Below, in pieces: positions 7,273 through 15,002 of a stretch of 64,000 nt of DNA. The notes under the pieces were generated by a model. That model was not told where the DNA came from and made no database searches. It saw only the letters and a program-made list of their open reading frames with translations. The position numbers and the translations under genes are program-made. The DNA comes from Streptomyces sp. NBC_01481. GTDB taxonomy: Bacteria > Actinomycetota > Actinomycetes > Streptomycetales > Streptomycetaceae. How positions within the stretch are numbered: position 1 is the first letter of the stretch; every line of letters starts with the position of its first letter. Location: NCBI RefSeq assembly GCF_026339995.1, contig NZ_JAPEPT010000001.1, positions 62,001 to 126,000 of the forward strand, given 5' to 3'.

Positions 7273-8952
7273 GTGCCGTACTCCGATTCCCCCGCCGTCC
7301 CCGAAGCGATACTCACCGCCCCCGGCGCGCCCTTCGCCGTCGTACGGGGTGAGGACGGCGGGCTGCTTTACGCCGACGGGCCGCGGACCCTGCGGGAGTT
7401 CGTCGAGGCCACCTGGGCGTACGGCGACCGGCCCTTTCTCGTGGCGGAGAGCCGGAGTCTGACCTACGGGGAGTTCTTCGCCGAGGCGTGCGCGCTCGCG
7501 CGGCGGCTCGTCGACGTGTACGGACTGCGTCCCGGCGACCGGGCCGTCGTCGCCATGCGTAATCACCCCGAGTGGCAAGTCGCCTTCTGGGCCGCCCAGT
7601 TGGCGGGGCTCGTTGCCGTGCCGCTCAATGCCTGGTGGACCGAGGACGAGTTCACGTACGCGCTCGACGACTGCTCGCCCGCGGTGCTCCTCGTGGACGG
7701 CGAGCGGCTGCCGCGCGTGCGGGCCTGGGCGCTGCGGCACGAGGTGCCTGGGGTCGTCTTCCACGGTGCGGCGGAGCACGGTGCGGCGGAGGAAGGCTTC
7801 GAGGCGTACGCGCCGGTGGACGACCCCACTCTCGCGCCGCCCGAGGTCGAGGTGCGGGCCGAGGACGACGCCACGATCATCTATACGTCCGGGACGACCG
7901 GGCGGCCCAAGGGCGCCGTCGCCACGCAGCTCGCACAGGCGGGGGCCGCGCTCAATCCGCGGTACTACGCCGCCGCCGCGTCCCTCGCGCGCGGGGTGAT
8001 GCCCGGGCAGGGACCCGCGCCGGTGGCGCTGATGACGTTCCCGTTCTTCCATGTGGCCGCGTTCACCACGCTGTATTCGACGATGGCGGTCGGCGGGGCC
8101 CTCGTACTGATGAGGAAGTGGGACGCCGAGCAGGCCCTCGCGCTCATCGAGCGGCACCGCGTCACGCACTATTCCGGGGTGCCGGCCACCGCGCTTCAGC
8201 TGCTGGACGCGGCCGAGCGGACCGGGTCGCAGCTGGAGACGCTCACGCATCTCAACACCGGCGGTGCCGCGGCCCCGCCCGGTCTCGTGGCCCGGCTGAC
8301 GGCCCGCTACGGGCAGCGGATCGAGCCGCGCAACGGCTACGGACTCACCGAGACCAGCGGCGGCGTACTCGCCAACTTCGGTGCCGGATACCGCGAGCAC
8401 CCGGGCAGCGTGGGGCGGCCGACCCCCGCCACCGAGGTGCGCGTCGCCGGACCGGGCGGGCAGCCGCTGCCCGAGGGCGAGGTCGGTGAACTGTGGCTGC
8501 GCGGGCAGGCGTTGGTGCGCGGGTACTGGATGGACCCGGCCGCGACCGCCGCGGCCTTCCAGGACGGCTGGTTCAGGACCGGCGACCTGGCGACCGTGTG
8601 CGAGGGGCGGGTCAGCATCGTCGACCGGCTCAAGGACATGGTGATCCGGGGCGGCGAGAACGTGTACTGCGTCGAGGTCGAGGCGGCCCTGCACGACCAC
8701 TCGGAGGTCGCCGACGCAGCCGTGTTCGGCGTTCCGCACCCCGAGCTCGGCGAGGAGGTCGCGGCTGTCGTTCAGCTGCGTCCCGGGGCCGCGGTCACCG
8801 TGGACGGGCTGCGCGCGCATGTCGGCCGCACGCTCGCCGCCTTCAAGGTGCCGGCGCATGTCTTCGTACGGGACGAGCCGATGCCCCGGAATCCGACCGG
8901 GAAGATCCTCAAGCGGGAGCTGCGCGGCCTCCTGGGCGAGCAGCGGGTCTAG
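7273..8952 (+). CDS. AMP-dependent acyl-CoA synthetase / ligase
   Basis: About 559 residues, the usual length for class I adenylate-forming enzymes, which activate a carboxylic acid to acyl-AMP and transfer it to CoA. Visible signatures are the P-loop-like YTSGTTGRPKG (near residue 205), NGYGLTETSGG, the hinge region GWFRTGDLA, DRLKDMVIRGGENVYC and the C-terminal PRNPTGKILKREL lysine motif. The start is uncertain. A GTG at 7273 gives a normal N-terminus, a TTG at 7219 would add 18 residues, and neither has a clear ribosome-binding site. It stands alone, so the acid is unknown. Confidence 0.85.
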   Translation: MPYSDSPAVPEAILTAPGAPFAVVRGEDGGLLYADGPRTLREFVEATWAYGDRPFLVAESRSLTYGEFFAEACALARRLVDVYGLRPGDRAVVAMRNHPEWQVAFWAAQLAGLVAVPLNAWWTEDEFTYALDDCSPAVLLVDGERLPRVRAWALRHEVPGVVFHGAAEHGAAEEGFEAYAPVDDPTLAPPEVEVRAEDDATIIYTSGTTGRPKGAVATQLAQAGAALNPRYYAAAASLARGVMPGQGPAPVALMTFPFFHVAAFTTLYSTMAVGGALVLMRKWDAEQALALIERHRVTHYSGVPATALQLLDAAERTGSQLETLTHLNTGGAAAPPGLVARLTARYGQRIEPRNGYGLTETSGGVLANFGAGYREHPGSVGRPTPATEVRVAGPGGQPLPEGEVGELWLRGQALVRGYWMDPAATAAAFQDGWFRTGDLATVCEGRVSIVDRLKDMVIRGGENVYCVEVEAALHDHSEVADAAVFGVPHPELGEEVAAVVQLRPGAAVTVDGLRAHVGRTLAAFKVPAHVFVRDEPMPRNPTGKILKRELRGLLGEQRV

Positions 8953-9222
8953 GGCCTGTCGTTCGGATCTTGCCGGGTTCGCGTGCCCTGGCACGCACTC
9001 CCCCGTAGCCCTTCGGGCACGGGAGGTGCCCCCATGCCGCGTTGTCGTCAGTCGCCGACGCTCCGCGTTCTCGCCTGGCTCGCGACGCCCTGCACGCACG
9101 CTCGCTGCGTTGCCGGTACGCCCAAGTAGCTCCGCTACGAGGGCGCACCGGCGCCTTGCGATCGGACGCACCGGACGCGAGCCCCGCCCTTCGGGCGGAC
9201 GGCGGTACTTTGCGGACACTCC
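8953..9222. repeat. Palindrome-rich intergenic repeat block
   Basis: Between the acyl-CoA ligase and the metalloprotease gene there is no coding frame but several strong hairpins. One is the palindromic element at 8998-9035. Another is a large hairpin (GCCGGTACGCCC with GGGCGCACCGGC, about 9111-9152) enclosing an inner GTAGC-TCC-GCTAC (9126-9138). A third is GCCCCGCCCTTCGGGCGG near 9170-9190. I recall similar blocks recurring in other Streptomyces genomes, but I cannot verify copy number here. It could also end transcription of the two convergent genes. Confidence 0.6.
8998..9035. repeat. Palindromic element, intergenic copy (copy A)
   Basis: This copy has the layout CTCCC-C-CGT-A-GCCC, a TTC loop, GGGC-ACG-GGAGG, then a GTGCCCCCA tail. 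The same layout recurs at 26765-26800, 49336-49373 and 55061-55096. In this copy the variable stem pair is CGT/ACG. Confidence 0.8.
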
Positions 9223-10566
9223 CTAGGAACGGGTGACGCGCACCCGGTAGGTGCCGTCCTTCTCCCCGAGCACAGCGATGCGGACGCCGTGCTTCCGGTC
9301 GGCGAATGTCTGGCCCGGCTGGTACGGCGCGTCCGACAGCTCCGCGTGCACATTGGGGCGGCGCGTACAGCCGCCGCTGTTCTGTTTGCTGTCCGCGACC
9401 GTCACCGGTCCCTGCCCGGTGTCCACGTCGGACTTCACGCTGTAGATCAGTACGCCCGGCTCGCACACGGCCTCGTCGTTGCCCGCCCGGGTGCGCACCT
9501 CCACCGCGTACCCCGAGTCCTCGCTCAGCGGGACGATCGCCATCTTCTTGCCGCCCGAGGTGGCCAGCGGTGTCAGCTCGTACTCCGTCGTGCCGGGCGC
9601 CGACGCGCAGCCGATCTGGTCGGCGTCCAGCCAGCCCAGCTTCCACTTGTGCCAGCCGAGCAGGTCGTTGTTCGCCCCCCAGTCCTCGGACATGATGTCC
9701 CAGTGGCCGACGGAGCCCCCGCCGTCGGCGGTGTAGAGGTCGGGCAGTCCGAAGACATGGCCGTTCTCATGGGGAAGGACGCGATAGCCCGTCTCGGCGT
9801 ACGACCCGGAGCCGTCGTCCTGGCGGCTGTAGACGAAGGACGTGTTGGCCAGCGGCACACCGTCCGCCATGGGTGCCTCGTCGTTGCCGGAGAAGGTCAC
9901 GGACAGCACCGTGTCCAGCGCCGAGGGCCCGGCATTCGGCGTGACCAGTATGTTGACCAGGTCGTACGCGCTGAAGTCCACCACCGGATCGGCCCCGGCC
10001 GCGATGTCCTGGACCAGCTGGCGGTAGCCCGGCTCATAGGGGGAGCCGCGCTGTATCCCGTACGCGGCGAACGGCATCGGCATCCGCAGCCACTCGGTGA
10101 TCGGGGCGGCCGGACGGTAGGTGAGGCGTCCGTACGAACTGGTCCGGAACCAGTCCGTGGTCTGCGGGAAGAACTCCGCGAGCCGGTCCAGCGCCCGCCC
10201 GGGACCCTGCGCGTCCGGGAAGTCGATCATCAGGTTGAGGGCGTGGACCTCGCCTGTGGAGCGGGAGTAGCCGGGCGGGGTCGGCATGCCCTCCGACATC
10301 TGGACGCCCAGCGTGGAGCCGATGCGGCACGGCCCGAGCGCCGACTCGTCGGCGGTGGCCACCGGGCCGGCGGAGGCGCGGGTGGGGGCCGGGAGTGTGG
10401 CGCTCGCCGTGGTGAGGGCGGCGAGCGCGAGGGAGGCGAGGGCACCGAGGGTGCCGACACGGCGGGATCTGCCGCGTTCGCCCCTGCCGTCTGTGCCGCG
10501 TGTCCTGCGCGTACTGCTTCTGCCGGTTCTGCTGGTTCTGCGTATCCGGTGGCGCGTCGGCTTCAT
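9223..10566 (-). CDS. Secreted M6-family (immune-inhibitor-A-like) metalloprotease
   Basis: A 447-residue protease. The basic N-terminus (many Arg) and hydrophobic stretch GTLGALASLALAALTTASA form a long signal peptide. The zinc motif HENGH (about residues 263-267) is an HExxH, followed by VFGLPDLY and GHWDIMSEDWG, the conserved M6 downstream Asp and Met-turn. The start at 10566 was chosen over the frame running to 10992, because that extension crosses two large operator-like dyads and the divergent tetR promoter. Probably an extracellular protease controlled by the adjacent TetR protein (inference). Confidence 0.85.
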   Translation of the reverse strand: MKPTRHRIRRTSRTGRSSTRRTRGTDGRGERGRSRRVGTLGALASLALAALTTASATLPAPTRASAGPVATADESALGPCRIGSTLGVQMSEGMPTPPGYSRSTGEVHALNLMIDFPDAQGPGRALDRLAEFFPQTTDWFRTSSYGRLTYRPAAPITEWLRMPMPFAAYGIQRGSPYEPGYRQLVQDIAAGADPVVDFSAYDLVNILVTPNAGPSALDTVLSVTFSGNDEAPMADGVPLANTSFVYSRQDDGSGSYAETGYRVLPHENGHVFGLPDLYTADGGGSVGHWDIMSEDWGANNDLLGWHKWKLGWLDADQIGCASAPGTTEYELTPLATSGGKKMAIVPLSEDSGYAVEVRTRAGNDEAVCEPGVLIYSVKSDVDTGQGPVTVADSKQNSGGCTRRPNVHAELSDAPYQPGQTFADRKHGVRIAVLGEKDGTYRVRVTRS

Positions 10567-10674
10567 GCAAACGCCCTTCGGCTCCGCGGCAGCAGGCCGG
10601 ACCCTGGCTGCGCTTGTGCGATCAGCCTGTGACGGGCCGTGGCGGGACGCGCGCGGGGCTGGTCCGATCGTGGG

Positions 10675-10724
10675 TATTTCCCGCGAGAGGTGTGTGATGC
10701 AGGTCACATCGAATGCGGGAAATA
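10675..10724. promoter_or_regulatory. Long inverted repeat in the metalloprotease-tetR spacer
   Basis: Perfect 10-bp arms TATTTCCCGC (10675-10684) and GCGGGAAATA (10715-10724) are separated by 30 bp. The TTTCCCSG core is shared with the second dyad at 10735-10775, so both probably bind the same regulator. They lie between divergent start codons. Confidence 0.65.
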
Positions 10725-10734
10725 ACCGGGGATG

Positions 10735-10775
10735 GTTTCCCCGTTTGACCTCGTGTCCCCGGGAAACGGGGAAAC
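10735..10775. promoter_or_regulatory. Second long inverted repeat in the metalloprotease-tetR spacer
   Basis: Perfect 12-bp arms GTTTCCCCGTTT (10735-10746) and AAACGGGGAAAC (10764-10775) are separated by 17 bp. It ends 50 bp before the tetR GTG start. Candidate operator for the adjacent TetR protein. Confidence 0.7.
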
Positions 10776-10825
10776 GATCCCCGCTTACGTAGAGATACGA
10801 GGCAGACACGAAAGGGAGTGGAGCC

Positions 10826-11473
10826 GTGAGCCCCGCCGCCGACACCGAAGCGCGCCGCGTCACCCGGCCGCGGGCCGACGCCCTGCGGAACCGGGAGCGG
10901 ATCGTCACGGCGGCACGCGAGACCTTCGTGGAGTTCGGACCGGACGTCCCGCTCGACGAGATCGCCCGCCGCGCCGGCGTCGGCAACGCCACGCTCTACC
11001 GCCACTTCCCGGACCGGGACGCCCTCATCCACGAGGTGGTCCTTTCTGTCCTCACCCGCACGAAGCAGCAGGCGCTCGATGCCGCCGCCGAGGAGACGGA
11101 CGCGTTCGAGGCGCTGCGGCGCTTCACCCACGCGGCCGCCGACGAACGGATCGGGGCGCTGTGCCCGCTGCTCTCGGGCGCCTTCGACAAGTCCCATCCC
11201 GATCTGACCCGTGAGAGCGCGCGCCTCGAAGAGGTCGTCGAGGCTCTCTTCGACCGCGCCCATGAGCAGGGCCGACTCCGCGCCGATGTCGCCGTCGGAG
11301 ATCTGCTCGTCGCTCTCTCCCAGCTCACCCGGCCGCTGCCGGGCACCCCGTGCCTGAACATCGACCGGTTCGCCCATCGCCATCTGGCGCTGTTCCTCGA
11401 CGGACTCGAAGCGCCGGCGCGCTCCGAACTGCCGGGCACGGCAGCGACCTTGGAGGACCTGCGCGCCGATTAA
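10826..11473 (+). CDS. TetR/AcrR family transcriptional regulator
   Basis: A 215-residue regulator. The DNA-binding domain is about residues 14-65, with recognition segment VGNATLYRHFPDRDALI. The C-terminal part follows the TetR_C pattern seen in regulators of DHA2-type exporters. GTG start with an AAGGGAGTGG site before it. An MFS exporter follows 95 bp downstream on the same strand and a protease lies divergently, so it could control both. The exporter is the more usual partner. Confidence 0.85.
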   Translation: MSPAADTEARRVTRPRADALRNRERIVTAARETFVEFGPDVPLDEIARRAGVGNATLYRHFPDRDALIHEVVLSVLTRTKQQALDAAAEETDAFEALRRFTHAAADERIGALCPLLSGAFDKSHPDLTRESARLEEVVEALFDRAHEQGRLRADVAVGDLLVALSQLTRPLPGTPCLNIDRFAHRHLALFLDGLEAPARSELPGTAATLEDLRAD

Positions 11474-11568
11474 TTCAGTTGGCTTCGCAGGTCCTCCCTA
11501 CAACTCTTGATCACGTCTCTCTGACCACGTCCGTTTTGACCTCTCCGCACCCTTAGGTGGCTACAGCC

Positions 11569-13095
11569 ATGTCAAAAACAGCCGCTATTCCCGATATATC
11601 GCTTCCGGACCCCAGCCGCTGGAAAGCCCTGGTGTTCATCGCCCTGGCCCAGCTGATGGTGGTGCTGGACGCGACGATTGTGAACATCGCGCTCCCGCAC
11701 GCGCAGTTGGACCTCGGTATCTCGGACGGCAACAAGCAGTGGGTCATCACGGCCTATGCCCTGGCCTTCGGCGGACTGCTGCTCTTCGGCGGGCGCATCG
11801 CCGACCTGTGGGGCCGTAAGCGGACCTTCGTGGTCGGGCTGCTCGGCTTCGCGGCGGCATCCGCGCTCGGTGGCGCGGCCACCGGTGAGGCGATGATGTT
11901 CGGCTCCCGTGCGCTGCAGGGTGCCTTCGGCGCGCTGCTCGCTCCGGCCGCGCTCTCCCTGCTCGCGGTGATGTTCACCGACGCCAAGGAGCGCGCCAAG
12001 GCCTTCGGTATCTACGGTGCGATCGCCGGTGGCGGCGGCGCCGTCGGTCTGATCCTCGGTGGTGTGCTGACCGAGTACCTCAACTGGCGCTGGACGTTCT
12101 TCGTCAACATCCCGTTCGCGGTCATCGCCGCCGCGGGCGCGTACTTCGTCATCCGTGAGCCGGCAGGCACCCGCAACCGCTCCACCCTCGACATCCCCGG
12201 CGTCGTCCTGTCCACCCTGGGCCTGGTCACCCTCGTCTACGGCTTCACGCGCGCCGAGTCCGCCGGCTGGTCCGACGGCCTGACCGTGAGCATGTTCGTC
12301 GCATCCGCCGTGCTGCTCGCCGGGTTCGTCTTCACCGAGTCCAAGGTCAAGGCGCCGCTGCTGCCCCTGCGCGTCATCACCGAGCGCAACCGCGGCGGTG
12401 TCTACCTCTCGCTGGGCCTCGCGATCATCGCGATGTTCGGGCTCTTCCTCTTCCTGACCTTCTACCTGCAGATCGTGAAGGACTACTCGCCGGTCATGAC
12501 CGGCTTCGCCTTCCTCCCGATGATCGCGGGCATGATCACAGGCTCCACGCAGATCGGTGCCCGGCTGATGACCCGGGTCGCGCCGCGGCTGCTGATGGGC
12601 CCGGGCTTCCTGGTCGCCGGTGCCGGCATGCTGATGCTCACGCAGCTGGAGGTCGGCTCCTCGTACGCCGGTCTGATCCTGCCCGCGCAGCTGCTGCTGG
12701 GTCTGGGCATGGGTACGGCCTTCATGCCGGCCATGTCCCTGGCCACGCACGGGGTGCGTCCGGAGGACGCCGGTGTCGCCTCCGCGATGGTGAACACCTC
12801 GCAGCAGGTCGGCGGCGCCATCGGTACGGCGCTGCTGAACACGATCGCGGCCTCGGCCACGACCGCGTACGTCGCCTCTCACGCGGCGGGTGCCACCAAC
12901 CAGCAGCTGCTGCAGGCGCAGGCCATGGTGCACGGCTACTCGAACGCCATCTGGTGGGCGGTCGGCATTCTCGCGGCCGCCGCCGCGATCGCCTTCACGC
13001 TGATCAACACCGGGCGCCCGGGGGCCGGTTCGGTCACCGCGGCCTCGGGTGACGGTGTCGAGGACGAGATCAAGGTTCCCGTCGTCGCGCACTGA
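11569..13095 (+). CDS. MFS transporter, DHA2 (14-helix) drug:H+ antiporter
   Basis: A 508-residue exporter with the DHA2 first-helix motif VVLDATIVNIALPH, motif A (GGRIADLWGRKRTF) and motif C-like IAGGGGAVGLILGGVLTEYL. Length and hydrophobic profile fit 14 helices. I start it at the ATG at 11569, with TAGGTGG 8 bases before, rather than the GTG four codons upstream. It follows tetR on the same strand and ends in a strong hairpin. Likely multidrug or metabolite export; substrate unknown. Confidence 0.88.
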   Translation: MSKTAAIPDISLPDPSRWKALVFIALAQLMVVLDATIVNIALPHAQLDLGISDGNKQWVITAYALAFGGLLLFGGRIADLWGRKRTFVVGLLGFAAASALGGAATGEAMMFGSRALQGAFGALLAPAALSLLAVMFTDAKERAKAFGIYGAIAGGGGAVGLILGGVLTEYLNWRWTFFVNIPFAVIAAAGAYFVIREPAGTRNRSTLDIPGVVLSTLGLVTLVYGFTRAESAGWSDGLTVSMFVASAVLLAGFVFTESKVKAPLLPLRVITERNRGGVYLSLGLAIIAMFGLFLFLTFYLQIVKDYSPVMTGFAFLPMIAGMITGSTQIGARLMTRVAPRLLMGPGFLVAGAGMLMLTQLEVGSSYAGLILPAQLLLGLGMGTAFMPAMSLATHGVRPEDAGVASAMVNTSQQVGGAIGTALLNTIAASATTAYVASHAAGATNQQLLQAQAMVHGYSNAIWWAVGILAAAAAIAFTLINTGRPGAGSVTAASGDGVEDEIKVPVVAH

Positions 13096-13123
13096 GGCGT
13101 GCTGAGAGGTCATTGAGCGGACA

Positions 13124-13156
13124 GGGCCCCGCCCGGGGTGAACCCGGGCGGGGCCC
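13124..13156. terminator. Strong hairpin between convergent MFS and marR genes
   Basis: A perfect 14-bp stem (GGGCCCCGCCCGGG with CCCGGGCGGGGCCC) has a 5-base loop. It lies between the stops of two convergent genes, so it can end transcription from both sides. Confidence 0.9.
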
Positions 13157-13189
13157 TTCGCGTGCCGTCGGTACCGATGCGCGTGCGGG

Positions 13190-13705
13190 TCAGCGCAGCC
13201 AGGGCAGGTCCGCGCCCGAGTCCTGCGGCTGGAGCCCTTCAGCCAGGATCCGCATGATCGCGCCCAGCTGTTCCACCTGCTCGGGCGTGAGCCGGTCGAA
13301 CATGGCCTGCCGTACGGCCTCGACATGTCCGGGCGCGGTTTTCTGCAGGATCTTGAAGCCCTCGTCCGTCAGGACCGCGTTCTGCCCGCGCTTGTCGGAG
13401 GGGCAGTTCTCGCGGCGGACCCAGCCGTTCTTCTCCAGGCGCGCGATCGCGTGCGAGAGCCGGGAGCGGGTGATCTTGGCGTCGACGGCCAGTTCCGTCA
13501 TCCGCATGCGGCGGCGCGGGGCCTGGGAGAGCTGGACGAGCAGGCCGTAGTAGATGTGCGGCATGCCCGCGTCGCGCTGCAGCTGGCGGTCGAGGTGGTC
13601 TTCGAAGAGGGTGGTGGCATGCAGATAGGCCCGCCAGACGCGCTGTTCGTCCTCGGTGAGCCAACGCGGTTCGAGGCCGCCCCCGCCCGTGGATGCCGTA
13701 TTCAT
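13190..13705 (-). CDS. MarR family transcriptional regulator
   Basis: A 171-residue winged-helix protein with MRMTELAVDAKITRSRLSHAIARLEKNGWVRREN as helix-turn-helix and the wing Asp-Lys-Arg-Gly segment (PSDKRGQNAVLTDEG). The ATG at 13705 was preferred to the GTG three codons upstream. It is divergent from a LigB/DODA-type dioxygenase, with two copies of CTTGAAAGTTYAA between them, so it likely represses both itself and that enzyme. The inducer may be a phenolic or catecholic compound (inference). Confidence 0.86.
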   Translation of the reverse strand: MNTASTGGGGLEPRWLTEDEQRVWRAYLHATTLFEDHLDRQLQRDAGMPHIYYGLLVQLSQAPRRRMRMTELAVDAKITRSRLSHAIARLEKNGWVRRENCPSDKRGQNAVLTDEGFKILQKTAPGHVEAVRQAMFDRLTPEQVEQLGAIMRILAEGLQPQDSGADLPWLR

Positions 13706-13728
13706 ACATCCCACTCTACGACTACATT

Positions 13729-13741
13729 CTTGAAAGTTTAA
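13729..13741. promoter_or_regulatory. MarR operator, copy 1
   Basis: CTTGAAAGTTTAA is repeated with one change at 13767-13779; the two copies begin 38 bp apart. This copy overlaps the expected promoter of the marR gene (start 13705). Confidence 0.7.
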
Positions 13742-13766
13742 CTAACTGGAGTTACGGTGGGGCCAG

Positions 13767-13780
13767 CTTGAAAGTTCAAG
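13767..13780. promoter_or_regulatory. MarR operator, copy 2
   Basis: CTTGAA-AG-TTCAAG is a perfect 6-bp-arm palindrome 40 bp ahead of the dioxygenase start. Together with copy 1 it places a shared site for each divergent promoter. Confidence 0.75.
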
Positions 13781-13820
13781 TAGGCCGCACGAGGCCGGAA
13801 GCAATCCGGGAGCCGCTGTC

Positions 13821-14603
13821 ATGAGTGCCACCCCAGCCGCGGAGCGCATGCCCGCCCTCTATCTCTCCCACGGCGCCCCGCCGCTCGCCGACGATGCCCT
13901 CTGGCCCGGCCAGCTCGCCTCCTGGTCCGCGTCGTTGCCGCGGCCCAGGGCGATCCTGATGGTCTCCGCCCACTGGGAGGAGGCTCCGCTCGCGCTCGGC
14001 GCGGTCGAGACCGTACCGCTGGTGTACGACTTCTGGGGCTTCCCCGAGCACTACTACCGGGTGCGTTATGCCGCGCCCGGCGCGCCCGAACTCGCCGATT
14101 CGGTACGGAAGTTGCTGCGCGGCGCCGGTACGCCGGTGCAGGACATCACGGACCGCGGGCTCGACCACGGCGTGTACGTCCCGCTGGTGGAGATGTTCCC
14201 GGACGCCGACATTCCTGTACTGCAGATCTCCATGCCCACGCTCGACCCGCAGAAGCTGATGGAGATCGGCCGCAGGCTCGCGCCGCTGCGGGACGAGGGC
14301 GTGCTGATCGTCGGCAGTGGATTCTTCACCCACAATCTGGCGGCCCTGCGCCAGGGCGGAATTCCCGGCTGGTCGGTGGAGTTCGACGACTGGGGGCAGC
14401 GGGCGCTCGCGGCGGCGGACGTGGACGCGCTGCTGGACTTCGAGAACAAGTCACCGGCCGGGCGGCTGGCCCACCCGCGGACGGAGCACTTCGCGCCACT
14501 GTTCGTCACCCTCGGGGCGTCCGAAGGTGAGCTCAAGAGCGGGCGGAGCGTGATCGACGGCTTCTGGATGGGCCTGGCGAAGCGGTCGGTCCAGTTCGGC
14601 TGA
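13821..14603 (+). CDS. DODA/LigB-type extradiol ring-cleavage dioxygenase
   Basis: A 260-residue enzyme of the class III extradiol dioxygenase family (4,5-DOPA dioxygenase / YgiD-like). Conserved histidines appear as LSHGAPPL near the N-terminus, VSAHWEEAP, GLDHGVYVPL and SGFFTHNLAAL, with HFAPLFVTLGA near the end. The family opens catechol rings using a bound divalent metal. ATG at 13821 with only a weak ribosome-binding site. It stands alone behind the MarR operators, so the substrate is probably an exogenous catecholic compound (inference). Confidence 0.87.
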   Translation: MSATPAAERMPALYLSHGAPPLADDALWPGQLASWSASLPRPRAILMVSAHWEEAPLALGAVETVPLVYDFWGFPEHYYRVRYAAPGAPELADSVRKLLRGAGTPVQDITDRGLDHGVYVPLVEMFPDADIPVLQISMPTLDPQKLMEIGRRLAPLRDEGVLIVGSGFFTHNLAALRQGGIPGWSVEFDDWGQRALAAADVDALLDFENKSPAGRLAHPRTEHFAPLFVTLGASEGELKSGRSVIDGFWMGLAKRSVQFG

Positions 14604-14855
14604 GGCCGGTCGGTCCCAGCTGCTCGTCGCGTATCCAAGAAGTAGGGCAGAACGGACATCCCGAGCAACCAAAACGCGGTGGGAGCCGTCTTCGGGGTAG
14701 GAGTGCAGCCATGGGCGGCGCTGATCGGTCATGAAGACGGACGTGTCGAATGTGACGGACGTCTCACGCAGGTAGTGGTTCTTGGGCTCTGTGAGGGCTT
14801 CGAGATCCGCCTCCGTGCCCGCCCTGACCTGCACCTCTGAGTGATCCTGCGGCAC
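14604..14855 (-). pseudogene. N-terminal remnant of a GNAT (phosphinothricin-acetyltransferase-like) gene
   Basis: From the ATG at 14855 the minus strand encodes QVRAGTEADLEALTEPKNHY, RETSVTFDTSVF, RRPWLHSYPEDG and LLGYATSSW, in the order of the first half of PAT-like N-acetyltransferases. The acetyl-CoA binding half (Q/RxxGxG/A) is missing: the frame runs directly into the antisense of the dioxygenase gene. Intact family members are about 165-180 residues. I read it as a truncated, non-functional copy. Confidence 0.65.
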
Positions 14856-14915
14856 GCTTCCCCCCTCGTGGCGCGACAGGGTACTGCAAGATCACGAAAA
14901 TCGATCCACGGCGTG

Positions 14916-14941
14916 GGAATTCTGTCCCGATTCCAGTCGTT
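14916..14941 (+). promoter_or_regulatory. SigR-type promoter of hrdD
   Basis: GGAAT (14916-14920), an 18-base spacer, then GTT (14939-14941) matches the SigR consensus GGAAT-N18-GTT exactly, 61 bp before the hrdD start. In S. coelicolor hrdD is known to have a SigR-dependent promoter, so this region links the gene to thiol-oxidative stress. Confidence 0.85.
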
Positions 14942-15002
14942 GTTTCCATCGGATGCAGGGCACCCGGAAGGGTGTCGCGACCTACTCAGCAAGGGAGCTC
15001 GC

